Below, piece by piece: positions 33,051 through 42,886 of a DNA stretch of 54,522 nucleotides (positions within the stretch are counted from its first letter, which is position 1; each line of letters starts with the position of its first letter). Source of the DNA: Candidatus Angelobacter sp. GTDB taxonomy: Bacteria; Acidobacteriota; Terriglobia; Terriglobales; Acidobacteriaceae. The translations under genes and the position numbers were made by a program. Below the pieces are notes generated by a model. It did not search any database. It worked only from the letters and a program-made list of their open reading frames with translations, and was not told the DNA's origin. Location of the stretch: NCBI GenBank assembly GCA_025462835.1, contig JAOAPH010000153.1, positions 1-54,522 of the forward strand. The letters run 5' to 3'.

Positions 33051-36000
33051 ATGGCCTCGCGCAAGACCCTCGCCACCGTTTTCCTGTTGATTTCGTTTTC
33101 TTTGTTTGGCATTGCCCAGTCGAAGACACCCCCGCCCGATCTTTCCACTCTTCCGCGCATCATCAAGTACAGCGGCGCTTTGAAGACATCCGACGGCCAG
33201 CCGCGCAGCGGCACCGTCGGCGTGATCTTCGCCATATATGACAGGGAAGCCGGCCTTTCGCCCATTTGGCTGGAATCGCAGAGCGTCACCGCGGATGACA
33301 CCGGACACTACTCCGTCCTGCTCGGCAGCACCAACCCGGCAGGATTGCCCGCGAGCATCTTCTCCAGCGGCGAAGCGCGATGGATCGGCGTTCAGTCCGA
33401 CGGCCAGGCCGAACAACCGCGCACGTTGTTAGTCAGCGTTCCTTATGCCCTTAAGGCCGGCGACGCCGACACCCTCGGCGGCAAACCGCTTTCCGCTTTC
33501 TTACTCGCCGACACTTCGACCGCTTCGCGCGCACAGCGCGAGAAGACCGCCGCCATCAGCAATGGAGCCACGAGTGGCGTGGTTAATTTTGTGGCCAAGT
33601 TTGATTCCACTGCTTCCATCGTCAACTCCAGCATCTTTGACACCGGCGTTGCCGTCGGTATCGGGACCACATCTCCCGCAGCCACCCTTGATGTAAGCGG
33701 GCTCATCCGCACGTTGAACGGCATCAAGTTCGGCGATGGCACTATTCAAAGCACAGCCGTGCCCAGCAATTGCGCGGCAACGCAGATTGTGAAATGGACA
33801 GGCTCGGCTTGGTCCTGCGCGGCAGAGAGCGGAACCATAACCGGCATAACCACCACCGCGGGACTCACCGGAGGTGGTACCAGTGGAAATCTCATCCTGC
33901 AACTTGATCCCACCATCGTTCGCGCCGACGTCAGCAATAACTTCACCGCCCGGCAAAGCGTCATTGGAAGCACCGCCTCGGTGTTGTTGTCAGCCACGCA
34001 GAGCAATTCCGTCGTGCTCGCCGGCCAGCCCACATTCCTTCAAGCGCAGACATCGATTCCCGCAGGCGTCGCCGGCTATTCAACATCTCTTACCGGTACA
34101 GCGGCCGGTGTCGCCGGATTCAGCAGCAGCATCAGCGCGCCCGCAGTTCTGGGTTGGAATGGTTCCACCACGGGCGTTAATGATTCTGCAACGGGCGTTC
34201 TTGGCGTTACCGACAATCCCATCGGCCGCGCCGTAGAAGGCGAAGCAAACTCGCTGAGCGGCAACACCGTCGGCGTCCGCGGAAAATCAGTCAGCACCTC
34301 CGGAACCGGCATCGCTGGCAACGCGACCGCTGGCTCCGGATTTACAGTCGGCGTGTTTGGTGGTGTTAATAGCCCTGACGGAATCGGCGTCACAGGCAAT
34401 GCGTCATCGGGCAGCGGATTCACGGTCGGCGTAGAAGGAAACGTCAACAGCCCCCTCGGAACGGCTGGTCTGTTCACCGCACCAAGCAGTGTCGGTGCAT
34501 ATTTTCTACGCGGCAATGCGGGTGGCACCGATCGCTTCAAGGTCGATGGCACCGGCACGGTATTCGCGGCCGCGTATAAAGACCTAAACGGAAATCCCAT
34601 CAGCGGCGGCGGCAGCGGCACTGTCACCAGCGTCATCGCCGGCAGTGGACTCAGCGGAGGCGTAATCACTACCAGTGGAACTTTGTCAGTTGATTCCACG
34701 GTCGCCCGGGTGAACGCTAATAACAATTTCAGCGCCCCACAGACTTTCTTGAGTTCTGTTGGAGTTGTCGATATCAGTGCTGCGAACGGCCTCTTTCTCG
34801 CTACCCTCCCACCAAGCTCTCCCTCGCCGGTTGGCACAAATCGGGTTCTTGTAGAGGCTGGCGCTGGGCTGGATGGAATGTCGGTGGTAGCACAAGACGC
34901 CAATGGGGTGATCGACTTTCTTACGGGAGGCGACACAGCCGCGACCAACACCCGCATGCACATTGATGCTGCCGGCAAAGTGGGCATCGGCACGCAGACG
35001 CCGACTCAAGCCCTCGACGTGGTCGGAACCGTCAACGCAACGTTCTTCGTCGGCAACGGTTCTGGCATTACAGGGATAACCGCCACCACACTCGGCGGCG
35101 TCGCGGCAGGGAGCTATGCGCGCATAGACCAGCCGCAAACTTTTGCCACAACTCAGACTTTCAATGCCGGTGACGGCGGCCAGATCATCAGCGGGAAAGA
35201 CAACGGCACGGAGATTTTCACTGTCAACGGTGCGAACACCAATTTCACCGTCTCTGCATCGCAGGCCAAGCCCGGCCCCGCGACTCTCGACATCAATGCG
35301 CCCACCACTGATTATCCAGCGGCCATCCGCGGAGAAGCCACCAACACTGTTGGCATTGTCGGCGGAGTTCAAGGCATTTCTGCAAGCGTCGATGGCGGCG
35401 CGGGTGTTGCCGGAATTTCTACGACATTGACGGGCACCGGCGTCGGCGTCTTTGGTGGAGCGAAGAGCGACGGCACAGCCTACGGCGTCTCTGGCCACAC
35501 TTTCTCCCTCACAGGTGCTGGCGCCGGCGTCGTTGGCCAATCTGACAGTAGCGTCGGTGTAGGCGTCCAGGGCTATGCCCAAGCAGTGAGCGGCCCGAAC
35601 TACGGCGTGCAAGGAACCTCCGAAAGTACGAACGGTGTGGGCGTTCTGGGTCTGGCGAATTCCGCCTCCGGTTTCAATGTGGGCATTTTAGGAATCACAA
35701 ATAGTGCAACCGGCACGGCGGGCTTCTTCAAGAATGCCGCCGATGGGCAGATTTTGAGCGGACGGAACAGCAGCGGTCAAATATTCAGCGTCTCCGGCAC
35801 CGGTGCCGTCACCGCTACCAGCTTCACCGGCAGCGGCGCGGGGCTGACAGGAGTCACGGCAGCAACAGCAACCAATGCAACCCAACTCGGCGGCGTCGCC
35901 GCTGCAAATTTTCCAACACTAACCGCAGCTACCGACCAGAGCTTCACGAGCAGCCTTACATTGCCGGAATTGAATCTACCTGCCACGACATCATCAACAT

Positions 36001-39000
36001 TAGGAGTGATTAATCTGGGCGGCAGCAGCTTCATTCACAAAGTCGGAACCCAAAATACATTTGTTGGTGAGAGTGCCGGGAATTTTGCTCTCACGGGAAT
36101 TTCGAATTCAGGTATCGGGTACTTTGCACTCAACAGTTTGACCACGGGCAATTCGAATACCGCAGTGGGAAGGAATGCACTGAAAGCGACTACTTCCGGA
36201 GGCAGCAATGTCGCAATCGGTTTATCAGCACTGGCCAACAACACGACCGGAACTCAGAATGTGGCTCTGGGGACTGCTCTTACTAGCAACACGATTGGTG
36301 GTAACAACGTTGCAATCGGGTCTTCCGCTTTGGGGTCAAATATATCGGGAAACAGCAATATCGCACTTGGGCAGAGTGCTCTCAGCGTCAACACCACTGG
36401 CTTCCAAAACCAAGCTGTTGGAGTTCAAGCTTTGCAGAGTAACAGCACAGGCAATAATAATGCGGCGTTTGGGACTCTTTCGCTTTTAGCTGCTACTGCG
36501 TCCTTCAATTCTAGCTTCGGTTCTTCTGCCTTACGATCAACCACAACCGGGTCTCTAAATGCTGCCTTGGGTTACCAAGCCGGCTACACGTTAACGCCGG
36601 CTAATGCCAACACGACAGGGGCTAACAATACTTTTGTTGGCGCCAATTCCGGCCCCGGCACTCCAACACAACTGAACAACGCAACAGCAATAGGTTCGGG
36701 TGCGCTCGTCTCGCAGAGCAACTCCATCGTTCTCGGCGATGGCACCGTAAACGTCGGCATCGGCACGCAAACTCCGGCCCAAGCTCTCGACGTGGTCGGC
36801 ACTGTCCGCGCCACCAGCTATATCGGCGACGGCTCTGCATTGTCCAACATCACAGCGAGCAATGCGGCATCGCTCGGCGGCATCGACGCGGCCAACTATG
36901 CGCAGAACGGCGTCAGCAACACCTTCACCGCTAATCAGTCGGTTAACGCCAACACTGTCTCCGGTACCGCTTCCCTAAGTGTCGCTCAGGCAGGTGCAGG
37001 AGCCGGACTAAATATCTCTGCGCCCGGATTGGGAACATTTCCGAATGACGCGGTTATCGTCGCAACCGCGACCGATGCCAGCGGCGCATCCGCCCCCAAC
37101 GTTCCTCGCGCCATTCTGGCGATCGTCAGCAGCAGCGGCGGCCGCGGTGTGCAAGGTAACAGCCAAGCAACGACCGGGAACGGTGTCGGCGTGATCGGAT
37201 TTTCCTCGGGTAGTTCAGGATCGGGCGTCTATGGCCAAGAAAATTCGGCGACTGGTCCGACCAATGGCGTGGCCGGCGTTTCGCTGAGCACCAACGGCGC
37301 CGGTGTTTACGGTGAGGCTGACGCGACCTCCGGCAATACCGCCGGCGTGCGCGGAATCGCTCTTAGCCCTTCCGGAAAAGGCACTGAGGGTGATGCTTTC
37401 CCCACCACCGCAAACGCCGTCACCTCAGCGGGCACGGGCGTACTCGGCACATTCGGCTTCAATAGCGACTTCAGCACTAACCCTAACGCCACCGGCGGAT
37501 ACGGCGTGCGCGGTCAGACAGCCGGCTCCGGCGGCTTCAGCACCGGCGTCCGCGGCGATGCGCTCTCGAATACAGGGAACGTGATCGGCGTCGAGGGTTT
37601 CACTTTGAGCAATAGCGGAGTGGGCGTGAAAGGAGAAGCTGATGCATCCAGCGGCGTTACCGTCGGAGTGCTCGGCATTGTCACCAGCCCCTCGGGAATT
37701 GCTGGCTACTTCGAAAACGATGGCGGCGGAAAAATTCTGAGCGGAAACAACAATGGAACCGAAGTCTTCAGCGTCTCCGGAGCCGGAGTCGTCACCGCCA
37801 CCAGTTTCTCCGGTAGCGGCGCTTCGCTTACGGGAGTGACCGCCGCAACCGCCACCAATGCTACCCAGCTAGGTGGTGTGGCAGCGGCAAATTATCCAAC
37901 GTTGAATGCAGCTAGCAACCAGACCTTCACGAGCAGCCTGACCATGCCGCTGATGGCGTTGCCGACGACGACTTCCTCGACCAGTGGAGTGATCACGTCT
38001 AACGGCAACAGATTCCTTCACAGCTTCGGGACAAATAATCTTTTTCTTGGCGTGAACGCCGGCAATTTCAGCACAACGGGAACTGGTGGTAATACTGGAC
38101 TTGGAGTCTTGGCTCTTTCGAGCGTCACAACTGGGTTCAGCAATACCGCGACCGGTAGTAATGCGTTGAAGTTAAACCTTATAGGCAATCACAATACAGC
38201 CATTGGAGCTTCAGCCCTCCAGAACGCGACCGGCAATGGCAACACCGCCACCGGATCTGCAGCATTACTCTTAAACACCGCGGGAATCGAAAACACCGCA
38301 ACTGGACTCGGCTCTCTTTTGAGCAACACTTCCGGGAACTACAATATTGCGATTGGCTCTGATGCACTCAGTGGTAATACGACTGGCGCAAACAACACCG
38401 CACTGGGAAAATCTGCTGGGACTACCACTGCATTTGCCAATGAGAACACCACAGGATCCAACAACACCTTTATTGGATACAATTCCGGCCCCGGCACGCC
38501 GACGCAACTCACCAATGCCACCGCCATCGGCGCGAATGCTCTCGTCTCGCAGAGTAATTCCATCGTCCTCGGCGACGGAACCGTTAAAGTTGGCATCGGC
38601 ACTTCGACACCAACGCAAGCGCTCGACGTCGTCGGCAACATTAACGCGAGCGGCACGATCTCGGGAGACGGTTCAGGACTCACGAATGTAAATCCAACAC
38701 TTCTCGGCGGCGTGGCTGCAATCAGTTATGCGCGTTTAGATGTACCAACAGATGAGAGCTTCGCAGGCACTTTGACAACGCCCCAACTCAATCTGCCTTC
38801 AACGGCTTCTGCAGCAGTGGGCGTACTCACCATCGGTGGAAATAGGTTTGCACACAGTTTCGGTGTTCAAAACACGTTCCTGGGATCGGGCACGGGGAAT
38901 TTTGCCATGACTGGCGGCAGCAACACAGGTCTCGGATTTCAAGCGCTCTTGAACAACACAACGGGTACGGCCAACACCGCAACCGGAAGCCAAGCTCTCC

Positions 39001-41237
39001 AACTCAATACTACGGGCAGCAGCAATACCGCTAATGGCACTTTCACCCTCTTCTTCAACACCAGCGGCGGCGGAAACACCGCGAGCGGATACAGCGCTCT
39101 ATTCTCAAATAACATAGGAATCAGAAACACAGCGGATGGAGCTTTTGCCCTTACAACCAATACGAGTGGTAACCTGAATGTCGCCACAGGATTTCGAGCA
39201 CTTGAGCAAAACGCTTTCGGGAGTTCAAACAGCGCTAGCGGATACTACGCATTACAGCAAAACACTAGCGGAGATGCCAACACAGCTTTGGGATTTCAAG
39301 CCGGTTACACTGCAACCCCAGCCAACGCCAACACCACAGGCTCAAATAACACATTCCTCGGTTACAACTCTGGCCCCGGCACACCCACGCAACTCACCAA
39401 TGCCACCGCCATCGGCTCAGGTGCGCTGGTTTCGCAGAGCAATTCCATGGTTCTCGGGAACGGTTCTGTAAAGGTCGGCATCGGCACGGAAACACCAACG
39501 CAAACACTTGACGTCATCGGAACTGTGAAAGCCACCAGTTTCTCCGGCAGCGGCGCGTTGCTCACCGGCATTCCCAACAGCGCCACCTCGGGTACGTCAT
39601 TTGATACCGCCAATTCTCTGGTGGCAAGAAACGCCACGGGCGGATTCACTGCAGGAACCCTGACACTCGATGACGTCAACATCACCAGTCTCGCCGGAAG
39701 CTCGATAACCGGCAGCCTTGCCGGCGACATACTCACCCTGAATCAAGCCGGCGCAGGAAGAGCACTGGTCGCTACTTCCCAAGGCGGTAACGCAATCAGC
39801 ACCTCCAGCGTAAGTGGAAACGCGCTGTCGGCAAGCAGCACCAACGGACAGTCGGTTTTCGCTTCTTCCGATGGCGCCGTCGGCCTGTTCTCGCAGACCA
39901 CAGCCACCACCGCTGCAAGCGTTGCCATCCGTGGAACCTCCTTCAGCACAACTGGTAACAGCGTCGGCATGCAAGGCATTGCTTCCGCAAGCACGGCTGG
40001 CGTTGGTGTCGCCGGAACCGGACAAGCCGGCGGCGCGCAGGGCGTCGCTACTTCGTCCACCGGCTTTGGCGTAAAGGGTTTTTCGTCCTCCGCTACTGGC
40101 GCCACTGTCGGCGTCCTCGGACTGGTCAGCAGCCCCTCAGGCATCGCTGGTACCTTCAACAACACCGGCGGCGGACAGATCCTCAGCGGACAGAACAATA
40201 GCGTCGAGAAATTCAGCGTAAGCGGCACCGGTAACGGCACCTTCAGCGGCTCCGTCACCGCCACTAACTTTATAGGTCAACTCGGCGGTGTTGCCTCATC
40301 CAACTATGCCCGCCTGGATACCGGAAACTCCTTCGCGTCGACTCAAACCTTCTTGCCGGCTTCCTCCAGCACCGGCGTGGCCATCACCCAGACCGGCACC
40401 GGCACGGGGCTCGATGTCGAGACTGGGAGTTCCACCTTGCCTGCGTTGTTTGCGCACTCCAGTGCCACCAGCGGTTTTCCAACGGGCGTCTGGGGACAGA
40501 GCGATGCGCCTAGCGGCATCGGAGTGCGAGGCACGGGAACGGCTGCGACAGGTGGCGGAATCGGCGTCTATGGCGAGTCGTCTGCCCTCAGCGGCGTGGG
40601 CGTGTGGGGGCAGCCTACCCATCCCACCGGAAACACCGTCGGCGTATACGGTATCAACCCCAGCTCCGGAGGCACCGGTATCTGGGGCAGGGTCACGGAC
40701 ACTACCGGCGGGTCCACGGTGGGCGTGGAGGGAGATGTCTTCAGCGCTAACGGGATTGCCGGCAAGTTCGTCAGCAACAATTCCAGCGGCAAGATCATCA
40801 GCGGGCGCGACAGCATAAGTGAAGTCTTCGCGGTGAATGGTACAGGTAACATCAGCGCCTACAACGGCAACCCGACCGCCGGTAACGGCGTGGCGTCCGT
40901 TCACGGAAGCTTTTCCTCTGCGGTCGGTGCTCTCACGCCAGTCAATACCACTACACTATTCACCCCGTCTGGCGCGACGGGCGGCGGTCTCTATCGCGCG
41001 ACGTGTTACATGGTCAACACCGCAAGCGCAACCGGGCCGAATGGTATCGCTACTATCCACTGGACCGACGATTCCGGCACTGCGCAGAGCGGGATATGCT
41101 CAACGTTTGTTACCACAACCCTGGGCGATTACGTCACTGGTAGTGTGATGGTGCAATCGGCAGGGGCGATCACGTTTAGCGTCACTGCGAACGCCGCCAC
41201 CTACAAGATCTACATCAGCTTGGAGAAACTGATCTGA
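33051..41237 (+). CDS. giant secreted repeat protein with YadA-head-like modules
   Basis: One uninterrupted 8.2-kb frame encodes 2728 residues. A signal peptide occupies about residues 1-25 (VFLLISFSLFGIAQ). The body is modular. Five copies of GIGTxTPxxxLDVxG lie at about residues 203, 645, 1238, 1848 and 2144. LGGVAA-type motifs are found before many segments. Three YadA-head-like blocks of NTAxGxxAL repeats occur at about 1003-1226, 1663-1840 and 1940-2136, and GVxGxA/S spiral repeats lie between. The C-terminal 115 residues (GLYRATCYMVN, then IYISLEKLI) look like a small jelly-roll. There is no YadA anchor, LPxTG or T9SS tail. The motifs suggest a trimeric fibre related to phage tail-fibre and adhesin stalks. 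AAGGA precedes ATG 33051, and a strong terminator follows. The function, probably surface adhesion or matrix, is inferred. Confidence 0.9.
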   Translation: MASRKTLATVFLLISFSLFGIAQSKTPPPDLSTLPRIIKYSGALKTSDGQPRSGTVGVIFAIYDREAGLSPIWLESQSVTADDTGHYSVLLGSTNPAGLPASIFSSGEARWIGVQSDGQAEQPRTLLVSVPYALKAGDADTLGGKPLSAFLLADTSTASRAQREKTAAISNGATSGVVNFVAKFDSTASIVNSSIFDTGVAVGIGTTSPAATLDVSGLIRTLNGIKFGDGTIQSTAVPSNCAATQIVKWTGSAWSCAAESGTITGITTTAGLTGGGTSGNLILQLDPTIVRADVSNNFTARQSVIGSTASVLLSATQSNSVVLAGQPTFLQAQTSIPAGVAGYSTSLTGTAAGVAGFSSSISAPAVLGWNGSTTGVNDSATGVLGVTDNPIGRAVEGEANSLSGNTVGVRGKSVSTSGTGIAGNATAGSGFTVGVFGGVNSPDGIGVTGNASSGSGFTVGVEGNVNSPLGTAGLFTAPSSVGAYFLRGNAGGTDRFKVDGTGTVFAAAYKDLNGNPISGGGSGTVTSVIAGSGLSGGVITTSGTLSVDSTVARVNANNNFSAPQTFLSSVGVVDISAANGLFLATLPPSSPSPVGTNRVLVEAGAGLDGMSVVAQDANGVIDFLTGGDTAATNTRMHIDAAGKVGIGTQTPTQALDVVGTVNATFFVGNGSGITGITATTLGGVAAGSYARIDQPQTFATTQTFNAGDGGQIISGKDNGTEIFTVNGANTNFTVSASQAKPGPATLDINAPTTDYPAAIRGEATNTVGIVGGVQGISASVDGGAGVAGISTTLTGTGVGVFGGAKSDGTAYGVSGHTFSLTGAGAGVVGQSDSSVGVGVQGYAQAVSGPNYGVQGTSESTNGVGVLGLANSASGFNVGILGITNSATGTAGFFKNAADGQILSGRNSSGQIFSVSGTGAVTATSFTGSGAGLTGVTAATATNATQLGGVAAANFPTLTAATDQSFTSSLTLPELNLPATTSSTLGVINLGGSSFIHKVGTQNTFVGESAGNFALTGISNSGIGYFALNSLTTGNSNTAVGRNALKATTSGGSNVAIGLSALANNTTGTQNVALGTALTSNTIGGNNVAIGSSALGSNISGNSNIALGQSALSVNTTGFQNQAVGVQALQSNSTGNNNAAFGTLSLLAATASFNSSFGSSALRSTTTGSLNAALGYQAGYTLTPANANTTGANNTFVGANSGPGTPTQLNNATAIGSGALVSQSNSIVLGDGTVNVGIGTQTPAQALDVVGTVRATSYIGDGSALSNITASNAASLGGIDAANYAQNGVSNTFTANQSVNANTVSGTASLSVAQAGAGAGLNISAPGLGTFPNDAVIVATATDASGASAPNVPRAILAIVSSSGGRGVQGNSQATTGNGVGVIGFSSGSSGSGVYGQENSATGPTNGVAGVSLSTNGAGVYGEADATSGNTAGVRGIALSPSGKGTEGDAFPTTANAVTSAGTGVLGTFGFNSDFSTNPNATGGYGVRGQTAGSGGFSTGVRGDALSNTGNVIGVEGFTLSNSGVGVKGEADASSGVTVGVLGIVTSPSGIAGYFENDGGGKILSGNNNGTEVFSVSGAGVVTATSFSGSGASLTGVTAATATNATQLGGVAAANYPTLNAASNQTFTSSLTMPLMALPTTTSSTSGVITSNGNRFLHSFGTNNLFLGVNAGNFSTTGTGGNTGLGVLALSSVTTGFSNTATGSNALKLNLIGNHNTAIGASALQNATGNGNTATGSAALLLNTAGIENTATGLGSLLSNTSGNYNIAIGSDALSGNTTGANNTALGKSAGTTTAFANENTTGSNNTFIGYNSGPGTPTQLTNATAIGANALVSQSNSIVLGDGTVKVGIGTSTPTQALDVVGNINASGTISGDGSGLTNVNPTLLGGVAAISYARLDVPTDESFAGTLTTPQLNLPSTASAAVGVLTIGGNRFAHSFGVQNTFLGSGTGNFAMTGGSNTGLGFQALLNNTTGTANTATGSQALQLNTTGSSNTANGTFTLFFNTSGGGNTASGYSALFSNNIGIRNTADGAFALTTNTSGNLNVATGFRALEQNAFGSSNSASGYYALQQNTSGDANTALGFQAGYTATPANANTTGSNNTFLGYNSGPGTPTQLTNATAIGSGALVSQSNSMVLGNGSVKVGIGTETPTQTLDVIGTVKATSFSGSGALLTGIPNSATSGTSFDTANSLVARNATGGFTAGTLTLDDVNITSLAGSSITGSLAGDILTLNQAGAGRALVATSQGGNAISTSSVSGNALSASSTNGQSVFASSDGAVGLFSQTTATTAASVAIRGTSFSTTGNSVGMQGIASASTAGVGVAGTGQAGGAQGVATSSTGFGVKGFSSSATGATVGVLGLVSSPSGIAGTFNNTGGGQILSGQNNSVEKFSVSGTGNGTFSGSVTATNFIGQLGGVASSNYARLDTGNSFASTQTFLPASSSTGVAITQTGTGTGLDVETGSSTLPALFAHSSATSGFPTGVWGQSDAPSGIGVRGTGTAATGGGIGVYGESSALSGVGVWGQPTHPTGNTVGVYGINPSSGGTGIWGRVTDTTGGSTVGVEGDVFSANGIAGKFVSNNSSGKIISGRDSISEVFAVNGTGNISAYNGNPTAGNGVASVHGSFSSAVGALTPVNTTTLFTPSGATGGGLYRATCYMVNTASATGPNGIATIHWTDDSGTAQSGICSTFVTTTLGDYVTGSVMVQSAGAITFSVTANAATYKIYISLEKLI

Positions 41238-41276
41238 CCATGACTTGGCTGATCTGACTAAGACTGCTGCGTAAAG

Positions 41277-41306
41277 ACGGGAGCAAAACGCTCCCGTTTT
41301 TTTTTG
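41277..41306 (+). terminator. strong Rho-independent terminator of the giant gene
   Basis: ACGGGAGC and GCTCCCGT form a perfect eight-base stem with loop AAAAC, followed by nine T, 40 bases after the stop at 41237. Confidence 0.9.
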
Positions 41307-41345
41307 GCGAGTATTCGTGTTCTTGCTGAGCTAATCTTTTGTCCT

Positions 41346-41424
41346 TCTCAGTGCCTCTGTGTCTCTGTGGTGAAAACGAATTGACCTCTGACTGTTGACT
41401 ACTGTTTACTGACTACTGCCTCTC
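41346..41424. repeat. octamer and heptamer repeat tract before the lumazine synthase fusion
   Basis: TTCTCAGTGCCTCTGTG and TCTCTGTGGTGAA form an octamer-like element at 41346-41374. Six heptamers then run directly into the start codon: TTGACCT, CTGACTG, TTGACTA, CTGTTTA, CTGACTA and CTGCCTC (41381-41422). No ribosome site of the usual kind is visible between them and ATG 41425. Confidence 0.8.
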
Positions 41425-42300
41425 ATGATCAAGTCCATCACCACTGTGCGCCTCACCAAGTCCGCTAAAGACTTCGAGAAACTCTCTGCGCTCTTCGACT
41501 CCCTCGGTTTCGGACGCGGACACGGATGGAAAGACGGACACAGCCGCGGCGCTCCTTTTCTCGCCCCCGTAGGCAGCATCGAGATTGTTGATGGCAAAGC
41601 TCCAGCCGAAGGCGACCTTCTCGTCGAAGTCTCTGACCTTGACAGCGTGCACGCGCAAATCAAGAAAAATAAGATTGGCGACGTTACTGACATCAAGCCG
41701 ACACATTGGAAATCGCGCTACTTCATCTTCGAGCACGCAGCGACTATCAGACTTGCCTTCTGGTCATTCGATACCCCGCCGAAGCTCGAATTCCAAACTC
41801 TCGAAGGCGATCTACATGTTGCGGGCGCACGTTTCGCAATCGTAGTCAGCCGCTTCAATCAGTTCATCACTGACCGCCTGCTGCAAGGCGCGCTCGACGC
41901 GCTTCATCGCACCGGAAGCAAAGATGCCGACCTTGAGGTCGTTCGTGTCCCCGGCGCTTTCGAAGTCCCCATCGCCGCGCGCAAACTCGCATTGACCAAA
42001 CGTTTCGACGCCGTGGTCTGTCTCGGCTTGCTGATGCGCGGAGAAACATCGAACTACGAACATATCTCCGACGAAGTCGCCCGCGGCATCGGACAGGCCG
42101 CGCAGGACTCCGGCGTTCCGTGCGCATACGGCGTGCTCACCTGCGACACACTTGAACAAGCCATCGATCGCGCTGGGTTGAAATCCGGCAACAAAGGTTT
42201 CGAAGCCGCCATCAGCGCAGTAGAAATGGTTTCGCTAGCAAGAAAATTGAAAAACAAGAAATCATCCAGCAAGAAATCCGCTCGCAGCAGAAAGAAATAA
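41425..42300 (+). CDS. ribH: VOC/glyoxalase-like domain fused to 6,7-dimethyl-8-ribityllumazine synthase
   Basis: This is a 291-residue fusion. Residues 1 to about 120 resemble a VOC (glyoxalase/bleomycin-resistance) module: ITTVRLTKSAKDFEKLSALF, then LLVEVSDLDSVHAQI. From about 125 on it is lumazine synthase: RFNQFITDRLLQGALDAL, VPGAFEVP, CLGLLMRGET, then GVLTCDTLEQAIDRAG and GNKGFEAA. The catalytic His of B. subtilis RibH (His88 in RGATTHYDY) is replaced here by Asn210 in RGETSNYEH, a rare change that may lower the rate or shift proton transfer to the nearby His213. The C-terminus is a Lys/Ser/Arg-rich tail. nusB follows after 104 bases, the common ribH-nusB neighbourhood. Confidence 0.88.
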   Translation: MIKSITTVRLTKSAKDFEKLSALFDSLGFGRGHGWKDGHSRGAPFLAPVGSIEIVDGKAPAEGDLLVEVSDLDSVHAQIKKNKIGDVTDIKPTHWKSRYFIFEHAATIRLAFWSFDTPPKLEFQTLEGDLHVAGARFAIVVSRFNQFITDRLLQGALDALHRTGSKDADLEVVRVPGAFEVPIAARKLALTKRFDAVVCLGLLMRGETSNYEHISDEVARGIGQAAQDSGVPCAYGVLTCDTLEQAIDRAGLKSGNKGFEAAISAVEMVSLARKLKNKKSSSKKSARSRKK

Positions 42301-42317
42301 CCGCTACCCTAAGTTTT

Positions 42318-42404
42318 TCTCAGTGTTCTCCGTGCCTCCGTGGTGAATGGGTCCACGCGTTCGTGATACAACTGACTACTGACTACTTGCTACTGACTAC
42401 TGCC
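42318..42404. repeat. octamer and heptamer repeat tract before nusB
   Basis: TTCTCAGTGTTCTCCGTG followed by CCTCCGTGGTGAA (from 42318) is the same element as at 41346. The tract CTGACTA, CTGACTA, CTTGCTA, CTGACTA, CTGCC (42372-42404) ends directly at ATG 42405, as before the fusion gene. Confidence 0.8.
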
Positions 42405-42824
42405 ATGGGTACTCGCCGCAAATCTCGGGAAATGGTTCTGCAGATGCTTTTTCAGGCGGACATGGGCAAGCAGACGCCGGAAGAAGTGCGCAAGACATTT
42501 TGGGCTGAGCGCAAAGATGTCGACGACAGCACGCGCGGTTTTGCTGACGATCTGTTCCGCATCGCCACCGACGGCAGCCAGAACAATCCCGTTGAGATCG
42601 ACGGGATGATCCAGAAACACGCCGCCAACTGGCGCTTGGAGCGCATGGCCGCAGTGGACCGAAATCTGCTTCGCGCCGCCGTCGCCGAGATGCTTGGATT
42701 TCCGCAGACCCCGCGGCCGGTGGTGATCAACGAATCACTGGAGATCGCAAGGAAATTTTCCTCGCCGGAATCTGTCAACTTCATCAATGGCGTCCTCGAC
42801 AGCATCGCCAAAGACCTCGCTTAA
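42405..42824 (+). CDS. nusB: transcription antitermination factor NusB
   Basis: This 139-residue all-helical protein begins RRKSREMVLQMLFQADM, the typical NusB N-terminus, and ends with ESLEIARKFSSPESVNFINGVLDSIAK, also typical (shown in pieces at about residues 105-135). It binds boxA RNA with S10 and supports rRNA antitermination. ATG 42405 is chosen over an upstream start whose codons are the heptamer repeat. It lies downstream of ribH as in many bacteria and ends at a bidirectional terminator. Confidence 0.96.
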   Translation: MGTRRKSREMVLQMLFQADMGKQTPEEVRKTFWAERKDVDDSTRGFADDLFRIATDGSQNNPVEIDGMIQKHAANWRLERMAAVDRNLLRAAVAEMLGFPQTPRPVVINESLEIARKFSSPESVNFINGVLDSIAKDLA

Positions 42825-42846
42825 CCTCAATTATTAGCAACAAATG

Positions 42847-42876
42847 AAAAAGCCCTCGCATTCGCGAGGGCTTTTT
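42847..42876. terminator. bidirectional Rho-independent terminator
   Basis: AAAAAGCCCTCGC and GCGAGGGCTTTTT pair perfectly around ATTC. With A-runs and T-runs on both sides it can end nusB on the plus strand and the convergent lipoprotein gene on the minus strand. Confidence 0.88.
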
Positions 42877-42886
42877 CATTGCAGAA

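Noticed and set aside
33501-40904. Many long minus-strand and shifted frames inside the giant gene
   Set aside because: They mirror the repetitive GC-rich codons of the giant gene and lack initiation signals and protein-like composition.
33051-41237. CRISPR-like or satellite repeats
   Set aside because: The repeats are protein-coding modules in frame, with no constant spacer length and no cas genes.
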